A stretch of 64,000 nt of DNA from Cylindrodendrum hubeiense (lineage: Eukaryota; Ascomycota; Sordariomycetes; Hypocreales; Nectriaceae), in the NCBI GenBank assembly GCA_014621425.1, contig JAANBB010000036.1:120237-184236 (forward strand), written 5' to 3'. The notes under the pieces were generated by a model. It saw only the letters and a program-made list of their open reading frames with translations. It searched no databases and had not been told where the DNA came from. This document shows, piece by piece, positions 10,640-20,670 of the stretch (position 1 is its first letter; each line of letters opens with the position of its first letter). Position numbers and translations under genes: made by a program.

Positions 10640-11887
10640 ATGGTCCTTGAGCTCAGTCCAAGGCTGAGCCAAAAGGAGATGGAAGAGGTACTAGGATACA
10701 CCGTCGATCCAATGGCCTTTGCGAACCTGCCGACTCTGTACTTCTACAGCGACCTATTGCCTGTGTTCGTCAACAAACGTAGGCAAACCACCCGGGAATA
10801 CGAAGCGTGGAAGGAGGCGGGAAGGGTCCAGAACCAGGGAGGCCATGTAAGCATGAATCTTCCACAGCCTGGCGAATCCACAGTAGGCAAACTTTGTCGT
10901 TGGAGGTGTTCTTCGCGTCTAATCGTGACACAGACAATCGAGTGCGGCAATGACAAGATCGTCATCACGCAGAGGCGGGCCCTGGGGTTCTACAAGTTCT
11001 GTGTCGAACTAAAGTTGGGGCTCGACTTTTCATTGCCGCTCCTATTCACCGAAGCCGAAACACTGCGGACCATAGCAGCTGCGAAGGTATTGCATGTCTA
11101 GACACTCGACAAGAACTACGCTGACATCTCATAGCTCCGCACGAGCACAGCTCGCAGCTCAACATCCCTCCTTTTAGATCTGCCTTTCGAATTGCGCAAG
11201 TTTATCTACGACCATGCACTTCCACCACGAAAGGCGCAAATCACAGGCTTCGCCCCCGCAGGCCCATGCAACGTGCCGTTTTCCGTGGGCGACCTAACCG
11301 GTTTCTATCTGCCCTGGACCAGACACCGCACTGTTTTGGCACTCAACAGGCAGATCCGCCAAGAAGCTTTACCACTTGCATTCGAGCGGACAGCTTTTCG
11401 TTTGATTGATATAGACGACGTCGTGAAATTCCTCATTACCATTGGTTCCATCGGCCGCGACAACATCAGATCTTTGGAATTTCCGTGGGAGCGGATGGGC
11501 GACATGGTATTTGGGTGCGAAGAATTTCCCAATGGTCTCCAAGGCCTTTTGAAGCTACCGGATTTACATGCGGTGAGATGCGTTCAGCTTTTAAAGCAAT
11601 GCAAGAACCTTGCTTTTCTGCGCATTCATTTCAACAAGGACATTTTGAAACACATGTCGAAGAAGGATTTCAGGAATGATCCAGGTATCAAAACTCTACG
11701 CACTCTTTCTGGGTTACAGAAATTTGAAGCAGTTGGGGATAATGACGAGTCCTTGGAACATGATCGGCATGTGAGATGGCTTCGATGGGGGATTTCGCCG
11801 CAAGTAGGCAGGGATGGCTTGAAACAGGACGTGGAGGATATTTGTACTCGATCTGAACCTAGCTGCAATATAGCACACCTGCTTTAA
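10640..11887 (+). CDS. LPxELR (2EXR / F-box-like) domain protein, two or three exons
   Basis: Exon 1 is 10640-11086 and exon 2 is 11135-11887, joined in phase 0 across a 48-bp intron (GTATTG donor, CATAG acceptor), giving 399 residues. Exon 2 opens with LLLDLPFELRKFIYDHALPP, the motif found at the start of many fungal 2EXR and F-box-like proteins, and later has LNRQIRQEALPLAFE, typical of the same group. These proteins are abundant in ascomycetes and their biochemical role is mostly unknown. The N-terminal 100 residues (LGYTVDPMAFANLPTLYFY and following) are not recognised. A second intron at 10847-10933 (GTAAGC donor, TGACACAG acceptor, 87 bp) is possible: its removal keeps the frame and would delete 29 residues of poor composition, leaving 370. 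Family assignment is moderate. Confidence 0.65.
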
Positions 11888-12563
11888 TTACACGAACTGA
11901 CACTTGCAGCTGGGAACAAACACCATTTGTTTTTGGAATCGTCCCAGCAGCAAGATTGAGAGTCTTTGAGATCGCCCTCCACAACCTCAATCGGCGATTC
12001 CCAACGGCCTCCTTGGACTTGTTGCCGAATTCCGCGACACCATCCAGCCAAATCATCCATCTTCCACTCCTTTTGCTTGATTAAAATGGTACGGTGAAAG
12101 ACATTGCTCAGAAACTACATACAGAGAGCTCTCAGTTGCAACAAGACTTCGTAGGCCACTCTTAATCAACGCTTGGGCTATCGTGATTAACCCATCCCAG
12201 AATACTCGTGTCCGACGAGGCGAAGTTAAAATAAAGAGTTATTTGAGACGCAACGCAATGCGACTGCTTACCATGTGACGAGTGCTGAATACTGAGCTGT
12301 AGTGATGTAACATCGATATGTATGACGTTATCCACAACATCGTGCCCTGTCGTCATTGGCTCGTGCCATAATCGCCACACACTCATGCCCCAAATGTGCG
12401 ATCGGAAAACTTGGATAGGACCGTCTCAGGGCGCCAAAACGTCATTTGGCGCTAGAATATGAACATCCCGTCGTATATACGTTCAAGTCGATCTGCCCAG
12501 GATTGTAAATCCTTACTGCTGCACATCAAGTCCAAGCATCATCGACTGAGTGTACCAACCAAA
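11888..12563. other. Intergenic, no gene seen
   Basis: This is a spacer between two plus-strand genes, AT-rich, with no supported frame. It should contain the terminator of the upstream gene and the promoter of the alpha/beta hydrolase gene. Confidence 0.5.
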
Positions 12564-14533
12564 ATGCCACGAACACTATTGCTCTGCTTTATCCACGGGT
12601 TTAAGGTATGTCGAGGATGCCTGTTTGAATTATTTGATGCTAATATATGAATGATCTAGGGAACTGACGATACCTTTCACGATTTCCCTTCGGTAAGTCG
12701 TGGCATGAACTGAGCAGCGCCCGTGTCATTCTGATCGCAATAATAGGATCTCCAAAAAGCTGTCGCTCAGCAACTCCCCAGTGACCGTGTTGAGTCTGTC
12801 GTCTATCCCAAATATGAGACGAAGGGTGAACTTTCAGAAGCCAGCGAGGCTTTCCTAGAATGGTATGGCTTCATCCCACCACATAGATGCGAACGATTCT
12901 AATAGGTTGTAGGTTGAAAAAGCGTGTCCTGGATATCAGAAAGGAACACTCAGAGAATCCATGGCCTCCGAATGACAGAGATGTTGGAGTAGTCCTCGTC
13001 GCCCATTCCATGGGGTAGGTCCCCCGATCGACTCCTCAGCAATTACTCTTGACTAACTGTCTCATCATCAGAGGGTTTGTCGCATCGGATTCACTCTTCT
13101 TAGCACTCAACAACAGAGTGGAAAATGCCGATAATGATAGCCCTGTCTTTCCTCCCATCCAAGGAATCCTAACCTTCGATACCCCATACAACGGGCTTGC
13201 ACGCTCCATGTTCGTTTACGGGGCCTTCTCGAATTACTCAAAGGTCAACAGTGTCTTCAATGTCATGACTGCATTGTCTGCTGCTGCACCAGCAAGTCTA
13301 GCTCGACTTAGTGCACGAAGTACAGCAACTACCGCCGCGACTACCGCTGGGAGTCCCCAGTGGAAGGTCTGGCAGCTAGTAGCTGTGAGAACTGGCACGG
13401 TTGGTGCTATCGCCGCCGGCGGTGTGGCCGCTTACAAGCATCGCGAGGCAATTATGAATGGCATGAAAAGCGTAAAGAGCATCAATAAAGAGTCTGTCGT
13501 TGAGGGGTATCGGCAAAGCGTTGATGCTCTTGGACAGGGTCTCGCGTACATCAATCGTGGAAATGTCGGGAAATCGTTCGCCTGGCTTTCAGACCACTTT
13601 ACGTATGTCGGTGCCTTGCTCAAACAGAAGGAGCTGAGCCGTCGCATCGAACGCATGGGTGCGTTGAAGGGCATTGGAATTCACGACTTCTATTGCTCGC
13701 TTGGGGAGAATGGTTACTGGAGCGGGGGCTATTTCGTGCCAGAGAGAACTTTCTGTGCCATCCCAGAGGAGAGCCACCCAGCACATGGCTTATTTTCGCG
13801 GAGGGTCTTGCCGAAAATTGACGATGAGATTCAAGCACATCTCAGCATGTTCAGACCTGAGAAACATGCAGGGTACAAGCATATGACGGAAGAGTCCGCT
13901 GTTCTTGTGAAAAGCTGGTTTTTAAGTGAAGAGCCAGTCTTCGATGATCCCAAGTTTCAAGAAACACCAGGAGATGAGGCCAGTGAAGACGCTACAGTGG
14001 CCAAGATTCTGGAAGAACCTGAGAAGCTTGAAAAAGCTGGAGAGACAGTGGAAGAGAAAGAAGATCTTGGCAGCGAACAGCCTGACGAATCTCCAATCGA
14101 TATCACCGCCGCCGCATCACTGGTCCCTCTCCCTAGCGACGAAGGTGATCTTCTTGGGGATGCCAGCACCGACAGCACCGATGACAATCCAGAAAAGCGA
14201 AACTACTTGAACCACCTATTCCAAGTGGCGCAACAGGCTGGAACAGGACTGGCGGGCGTGAAGGGCTGGCTACCCAGCAAGATGCCACAGATGCCTAGCA
14301 AGATGCCGCAGATGCCTAGCATACCGAACATGCCATCTATGCCCAGTGTTCCTACCTCAGTATCATCGCTAGGCCAGGTCTCAATGCCGAGTGTCAAGAT
14401 GTTTTCAAAGAAGGATGCCAAACACGAGGTCCAGAAGGGAGAAGGCACCGAGGAAGTTCAGCATCCAGCCTCAGGGACTGAGGCGACTGAAAAAAGTGAG
14501 AACGGGAAGGGAGAAGACAACAAGGCCACTTAA
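12564..14533 (+). CDS. Alpha/beta hydrolase (DUF676/lipase-like) with disordered MPS-repeat tail, five exons
   Basis: Exons 12564-12605, 12660-12692, 12747-12862, 12913-13014 and 13072-14533 join in frame to 584 residues. Exon 1 encodes MPRTLLLCFIHGFKG with the oxyanion HG of alpha/beta hydrolases. The nucleophile elbow VVLVAHSMGGF spans the exon 4/5 junction and places the catalytic Ser near residue 96; ILTFDTPYNGL follows, as in DUF676-type serine esterases and lipases. A Gly/Ala-rich hydrophobic stretch, GTVGAIAAGGVAAY (genomic 13395-13440), could be a membrane or organelle-targeting helix. After about residue 380 the protein is acidic and disordered, and around genomic 14270-14350 it has repeats of the type MPQMPSKMPQMPS. 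The substrate is unknown. All introns have good splice consensus and the four short 5' exons are needed to build the hydrolase core, so the model is strong. Confidence 0.85.
14274..14352 (+). repeat. Coding Met-Pro-Ser repeat
   Basis: Within the hydrolase gene, imperfect copies of a KMPQMPS / NMPSMPS unit are encoded in tandem. The DNA repeat (atgcctagcaagatgcc) is nearly exact in the first copies and decays toward the 3' side. It looks like a recent in-frame expansion in a disordered tail. Confidence 0.75.
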
Positions 14534-15347
14534 CGTTTGTTAGATTATTTGTAATGTGTGTTCAGTATGAAAGGATGTTAGTTTATCAGAATTTTTCAGA
14601 GTCGTCGCAACCGCGGATGAGGTCACATCTTTGTTCACCAATCTTATGTATGTACGTGATACAGGTACGACTTAATTTTTCATTGTTGAGATCTAAGGGC
14701 CCATTCACGGACTTCTTCGAGTCGTCATGACCCTGTAGCGTTAGACCACAGCCAGAGCTGAATTCTGCAGATCAGCAATATGGTATCCTCGTATCGCTGA
14801 AGATTCACTAACCTCAATACTTGAGCATAGTTATTAGAGCGTATATTAGTTAAAAAGCGACGCCGCAGTTTTTAATCCTGACAGTACGGTCCTGACGCCA
14901 TCGATGGTAGCAGGATATCAGCTGAACCGGAGGGGTTTGGTGGTGTCAACAGCACCTCTGAGTCAACGCATTCAGCAACTTAATCTCAATAGTCTTGTAG
15001 CACATGAAACGAATTTCTCTAAACGATGACCATTAAATTCAATAGTTAAATTCTGGGCAATTAATTGCATCCAGTGTAACGACGTTAAGCATAGTCATTC
15101 GGGCACTGGTCAGTCAGCCCCTAGTGAACCGAAGCGTGCAGGGATCCACGCCTCGGGGGCCGTTCTCTGGATAATCAATAAATATGCGAATGGCCGAAAA
15201 TGCACTATCCTGGGGCTTCTCATACATGCTTAGGCAACAAGAACACTCGGAGCCTGTTCGTGCTGCACTGTCAAGATCAGCGCTTTATTCACACCCTTTG
15301 TCGTCCAAATATGCGGCTTGAGCTAGCAAGGGACAGCCTGACAAAAT
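14534..15347. other. Intergenic, no gene seen
   Basis: AT-rich spacer before the NACHT-ankyrin-kinase gene. I see no supported frame. Confidence 0.5.
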
Positions 15348-18300
15348 ATGAGCGATCCTCTGGGGGTCACTGCGAGTGTTATTGCAGTTCTCCAACTTGC
15401 GGCCACCGCGACACAGTATCTCCGAGACGTCAAAAATGGCTCAGCTGATCGAATGCGGTTGCGCGACGAGCTGAGGAGTTCAGTTTGCCTCCTCGAGATG
15501 CTAAAAGATCGCCTTGAGGATGATGCCGACACGACCCTCTCCACGGAGTCGTTAAAGCCCTCGTCAATCCAGTCACTGATCAACTCAGGCGGTCCCCTTG
15601 GTCTCTTCAAAAGAGTTCTGGAAGAGATCATCGCAAAACTCGCTCCGCAAGACAGACTCCGCAGATTTTCGCAGCCTTTTACGTGGCCGTTTGACAAAAA
15701 GGATATTTCGGAGCTCTTGGCTTCTTTGGAGAGATTGAAAAGCCTTTTCAACTTGGTCTTGCAGAATAACCTCGTGTACGGATCTATCCTCTAGTCGCCC
15801 CGATGAGGCTTGGCGTATTTTGTACTGACGTAGCAATAGAGACCTTGTGAAGTTTGCGAATCTCAAACTTGATGACCTCAGTGACAAAGTGGAAAACTCC
15901 GAGACAAGGGCTCGAGAATCAGAGGTACAGAAAGTCATCCTCTGGGTCAGCCCAATTTCTTTCCGCGCGAGACATCTCAGCGTCCTAGAAAGTGTGCAAC
16001 AAGGCACAGGGACCTGGCTTCTCCAACATGAGACGTTTCAAAAATGGATGAATGGTGATACCAGTACTCTTTGGTGTCCAGGAATACGTATGTTCCCAGT
16101 GTCTAATGTTCGGTAATGAAGCTAATACGATCTCTTCAGCTGGAGCAGGCAAGACAAGACTGGTGTAGGTTCTCCTAAAATGCTATTGTGCTATTTTCTG
16201 TGCTATCTTCCTCCAAAGGGGTATCCTGAATTCCAAGAAAGTGACTTAACTGACATATACCATTTTTTCAGATCCTTGGTAGTTGATCATCTTGAACGTG
16301 AGAATAGTTCGCCTCAGAACCTTTGCACTTATCTTTACTGCGACTATAATCAACGAAAAGAACAGACTCCCGTCGCGCTCTTGTCAAGTCTACTTCAGCA
16401 AGTACTTCAACATTCCTCCAGCGACGCTTTACCATCAGAGGTAGCACTTCTTTATCGCTTACATCAGAAGTACGGCACCCGCCCAACACTAGCCCAGATC
16501 ACAGATACACTTCACAAGTTGATCTCGAAGTTCAAAATGTTTTACATCATTGTTGATGCCTTAGATGAATGCGCTGAACATGAAGAAGACGCAATTAAAT
16601 TTGTTTCCATCGTCTCCTCCTTGGGCTCGCAAGTCAAACTGCTCTGCACCTCCCGATTTTCTAGCACTTTTGACGGTTATTTCACTGAATCTGCGAGACT
16701 TGAAATATCTGCGCAAAAAGGCGACATCAGAATGTTTCTCGATTCACACATAGAACATCAATACAGATTATCAAGGCACGTACGGGCTGACCCAAGCTTG
16801 AAGGAAGACATCATCGGGACTATCATTGAAGAATCCCAGGGGATGTAAGACACACCCTTATTATGGACTAAAGACATGCTGATTATTTTTGGCAGGTTCC
16901 TGCTGGCAAAATTACATGTCGAATCTCTGTCGCGAAAGTTCAACCGCAAAGAAGTACGATCCTCTTTAAAGACACTTCCTCCGACATTAGACGCCACATA
17001 CTCAGATGCACTTCAAAGGGTCTATTGCCAGGCTCCAGATGCCGTAGAAGTGGCAGAGTCGGTGTTGTTCTGGGTTATTTTTGCCCAAAGAGCGCTAACG
17101 GTGTTGGAGCTTCAGCACATGTACGCCGTGCGGGAGTTGTCTGAGGATTCTCCTCTCGAGGAAGATGATTTACCAGACGCAGAAATCCTAACGAGTGTTT
17201 GCGGTGGTCTTATAATTGTTGATGCTGAATCTCAAACTGTCCGTCCGGTGCACTACACAGCTCAGCAATACTTCGAGAAGTATCATGAGGAGGCTCGTGA
17301 CGCCGCAAGAATAAGCCTCGCAAAAGTCAGTTTGGCTTACTTGACGCTACCTAATTTTTCAAGTGGTGTCTGCACCAACGACACAGCCATGTCCCAACGG
17401 CTTCAGGGATATCCTTTTCTCGACTACGCTGCGAAGTATTAGGGTTCCGACTTCCATCGGTTTGATACGGACTGCGTCTGGCCAGATTTTCAGGCTTTTT
17501 TCACGAATCCTGTCGCTTTACAAGTCGCCAATCAAACTTGGAATCTTGAAACTGCACATTACGGCAACTGGAGTCAAGAATATCCTCGGAATGTCCCTGC
17601 TCTAGTCCTCGCCGCTGTCTTTAACCTCCCCAGCGTCCTTCGTCAAATGGTATCTGATGGTCACGACACAGAAGGCAGGGGGAGTGATAAAGAGACAGCT
17701 CTCATTCGTTCTGCATCATTTGGCCATACAGAGAACGTACAGATACTTCTCGAGCTCGGTGCTTCAGTCAATGAGCGTGACTATATGCAACAGACCGCGC
17801 TGCAGCGAGCAGCCAAGAGTGGAAAAGAAAGCGTCGTCAGAGTATTACTCGATGGTGCCGCAGATGTCAACATGAGGGCGTCAAGCGATTGGACTGCACT
17901 CATGTCTGCTGTTTCTAGCGGTCACATCGAAATCGTCCGCATTTTAGTTAAGGCGGGCGCAGACTTAATGGCTGAAACCGTGTGGGGTGACTCAGCGCTG
18001 AGCATTGCAACACGCAGCGGTCAAGAAGCTATCGCCACTCTTCTCGCCGATAGCGGAGCAATTCTTCCTCGCGGGTTGGCTGGACACCGTGCTTCTGTTG
18101 TGGCTTCCCAAAAAGGACTTCATCAGCTCGTCAGGCGGCTCACGAGTCTCGCACCCGATTATGAGTCCGTTGCTCAGAGACCCCTGGAACGACAGGTTTC
18201 GAGGATGATGGGCGGGCTATCTGAGGCTCAGATGGCAGCGGCAGATGTTTCAGGACAGCAGCCAGGGACACTCTCTTCCAGACCCGGCGTTGATGATAGC

Positions 18301-19463
18301 GATTTCTTGGATGTCATGGAAGGTTTCAACTATAATATGGGGTTTTCGAAGAGATATTGCGCAGGTGAAAGGCTTGGCAAGGGCCACTATGCGGAAGTGT
18401 TATTGTGCTCTAACAGAGTTACTGACGTGAAGTACGCTGTCAAAGCATTCAGCGTTGATGGGTGGAAGAATTCTCTCAAAATCCTAAGCATGCGGCGAGA
18501 GGTCAAAGCCATGCAGGAACTTCAGAAGAAATCTCATCCGAATATTTTGCGACTGGTTGATATCTTTGCCGAGTACTCGGACAACAAGATTTACATGGTC
18601 CTGGAAATTGCACCGGAAGGAGAACTCTTCAACTACATTGTCATGAAACAAAAGCTCAGCGAAGAGGATGCCCGAAAACTGTTCTTGCAGCTATTTTCTG
18701 CAGTAGAATTCTTGGTAAGTCCCACCTGTGAGCTGAATCTCAATCCCCAGGAGCTGAGACTGCATAGCACGGAGAGGGATGGGTGCATCGAGATATCAAG
18801 CCAGAGAATATTTTATTATCTGACACAAAGAATATGACGCTGAAGCTTGCGGACTTTGGACTGGCGAAGAAGATCAACGTCGAACCAGGAATCTGGGAAC
18901 TGACAACTACTCTCTGCGGTACACCAAGCTGTACGTATCGACGCCATTGCCACGCGCAGCAATTACTGACCATCCCAGATGTGGCTCCAGAAATGCTGGT
19001 GGAAAGCAAGCAAAGACAATATGGGTTCCCCGTGGACATATGGTCTTGCGGAGTTGTCTTGTATATCTGCTTATGTGGGTTCCCGCCGTTCTCCGACGAG
19101 CTCTACTCAAAGGAGTTTCCGTATACTCTCTCCCAGCAAATTAAGCTGGGGCGATTTGACTACCCGTCACCTTACTGGGATTCTGTTGACGACCCGGCGT
19201 TGGATCTCATCGACGGCATGTTGATCACTGACATGGCCCTGCGATTTGACATCAAGCAGTGTCTTGACCACCCCTGGACGCTCGAAAAGGCGATTCCGAT
19301 ACTGCCAGATACGGTCCAGACAACAAACTCCAAGCCAACCGCGGACCCTTCGAGCTGCAATGGGGGTGAAAGAGCTCCGGCCAATCCTAACATTGTCACA
19401 ATTCATGACCTCAACACACATTCGAAGGTAGCTGCACAGCCAAACCAAGACCAATCGGTTTAA
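15348..19463 (+). CDS. NACHT-ankyrin-protein kinase fusion (NLR-type receptor) interrupted by one in-frame TAG
   Basis: Seven exons (15348-15775, 15840-16087, 16140-16164, 16272-16844, 16896-18714, 18768-18930, 18979-19463) make a frame of 1,247 codons. The N-terminus MSDPLGVTASVIAVLQLA resembles the fungal STAND N-terminal domain. SPISFRARHLSVLE precedes a NACHT domain with Walker A GIPGAGKTRL (spliced across exons 2-3), Walker B FYIIVDALDECAE and sensor-like LLCTSRF. After NACHT come the winged-helix segments and the block YPFLDYAAKY, then three or four ankyrin repeats (about residues 690-820). A complete kinase domain follows (about 912-1190): GKGHYAEV, YAVKAF, HRDIKPEN, DFGLA, CGTPSYVAPEM and DIWSCGVVLY, closest in style to CAMK/Chk2 kinases. 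All catalytic residues are present. Codon 607 is TAG where the family has Trp (KYWG); translation otherwise continues in the same frame, and no phase-compatible intron removes it. So this is either a recent null allele, a readthrough gene, or two transcripts (15348-17442 and one starting near Met at 17647). Such receptors are cytosolic ATP-dependent switches in non-self recognition; the kinase as output is inference. Confidence 0.75.
17440..17442 (+). other. Premature TAG at the conserved YAAKYW position
   Basis: The codon follows YPFLDYAAKY and is followed in frame by GSDFHRFD and more than 1.1 kb of open frame up to the next splice donor. A TGG to TAG change explains it with one G-to-A transition, which on the other strand is CpA to TpA, the context preferred by repeat-induced point mutation. 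Read error cannot be excluded. Confidence 0.7.
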
Positions 19464-20670
19464 GTAAAGCATTGCATTGTTTCAACGCAAGCCTCGTATT
19501 TGGATTTTACGGGGAAATAGATAAAATAACGTATTTAATCGCTCTGGGCGGAATTCATTTTAAATCAACTGACTGCCTGTGTCGCAAATCTTGGTTTTGT
19601 ATTAAGACGTCAGTCGCCAGACTACCAGCCACAATGCATATCAGTTCCCTTCACCCACCAGAAATTCCATAACCCAACCTTGGATAGAAAGTGCAGCTTA
19701 TTCTCAAGAATACAAGTCGGCCAGTTCCAAAAGCGTCTGCATGCATGATGACCTCGACCTTTGATTTCATCCATGGTGATTAACGGGCGGTACATTCAGC
19801 CAATAGTCAGCTGCCAGCTGCCCGCAAATGTGCAGATACGCTGTGCATATGCACTCTTCCACAGAATCATCCTGCCGAGTCTCGACCAAGCACGCCTTGG
19901 AGGAATTTGAGTTTTCCGGCCCATTGTGTACAGTACATGCTATCACAAACCCCCCTCGGTGGGAGGAAAGCAAGTCTCCGTCGGTGCTTAAGTCCGCAGT
20001 CGTTCTCCCAGCTAACCAAATCAGATCTTTCCGTTCCGCTGCGACCTAAAATCCGAGCGGTGAGACACGGGTTCCTATCGGATAAGGCTGCCCTTCACGA
20101 TTGTCTCGGATGCTCCCTATTTACGGCCTTTGTTCTGATATTGGTTTATCCTGCTCCATGCATGAACCGACATGATTTCATGGGAGCCGGAACACGCGGG
20201 TGTGGATCCGGAATGCCTGTTCAAGGACTCGGTGAAGTACAGGATCCAGCATCCATGCTCCATCACATTCATGTTCCAATGTCGAGCAAAAATGACAGAT
20301 CTGACAGAATCAAGCAGGCCACTCATTCCAATCCGGGCTAGATTTCATAGGGTGTGAGCATGGCGCGTGCTGGGGGATGGCACTAGTCGCACAGAGACGG
20401 CTCAGTAGCTCGACTGCAAGAAAACACTAGCTCAGTGCCACTAAGCCAAACGTGACGTGTCGCTAAGCCGTATTTCAGCGGGGGAGAACCACAGTGATGC
20501 TCATTGGATTCTTTACTCCTTATAATCCCTTCCTTGATAGAGACGAGTCTGATAAAATATCACCACAAACAGGTCCTGCTCTTCCTCCCAACTAAGACCC
20601 ACCGACAGCATTTTATCTCGTCTTGTCTTTATCCTAAAACTCCGTCAAATTCCCTCACCCCCCAGTCCAG
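19464..20670. other. Intergenic, no gene seen
   Basis: Spacer between the NACHT-ankyrin-kinase gene and the Zn2Cys6 regulator. Several short frames overlap on both strands and none has a motif. A pyrimidine-rich tract at about 20520-20670 is the likely 5' leader of the regulator. Confidence 0.5.

Noticed and set aside
15323..16007. Long minus-strand frames opposite the NACHT gene's first exons
   Set aside because: They are the antisense of well-supported exons and carry no motif of their own.
17363..17442. A GTCTGC-to-TTAG intron that would remove the premature TAG
   Set aside because: It uses a poor donor and would delete the conserved YPFLDYAAKY block, so it is not a credible rescue.
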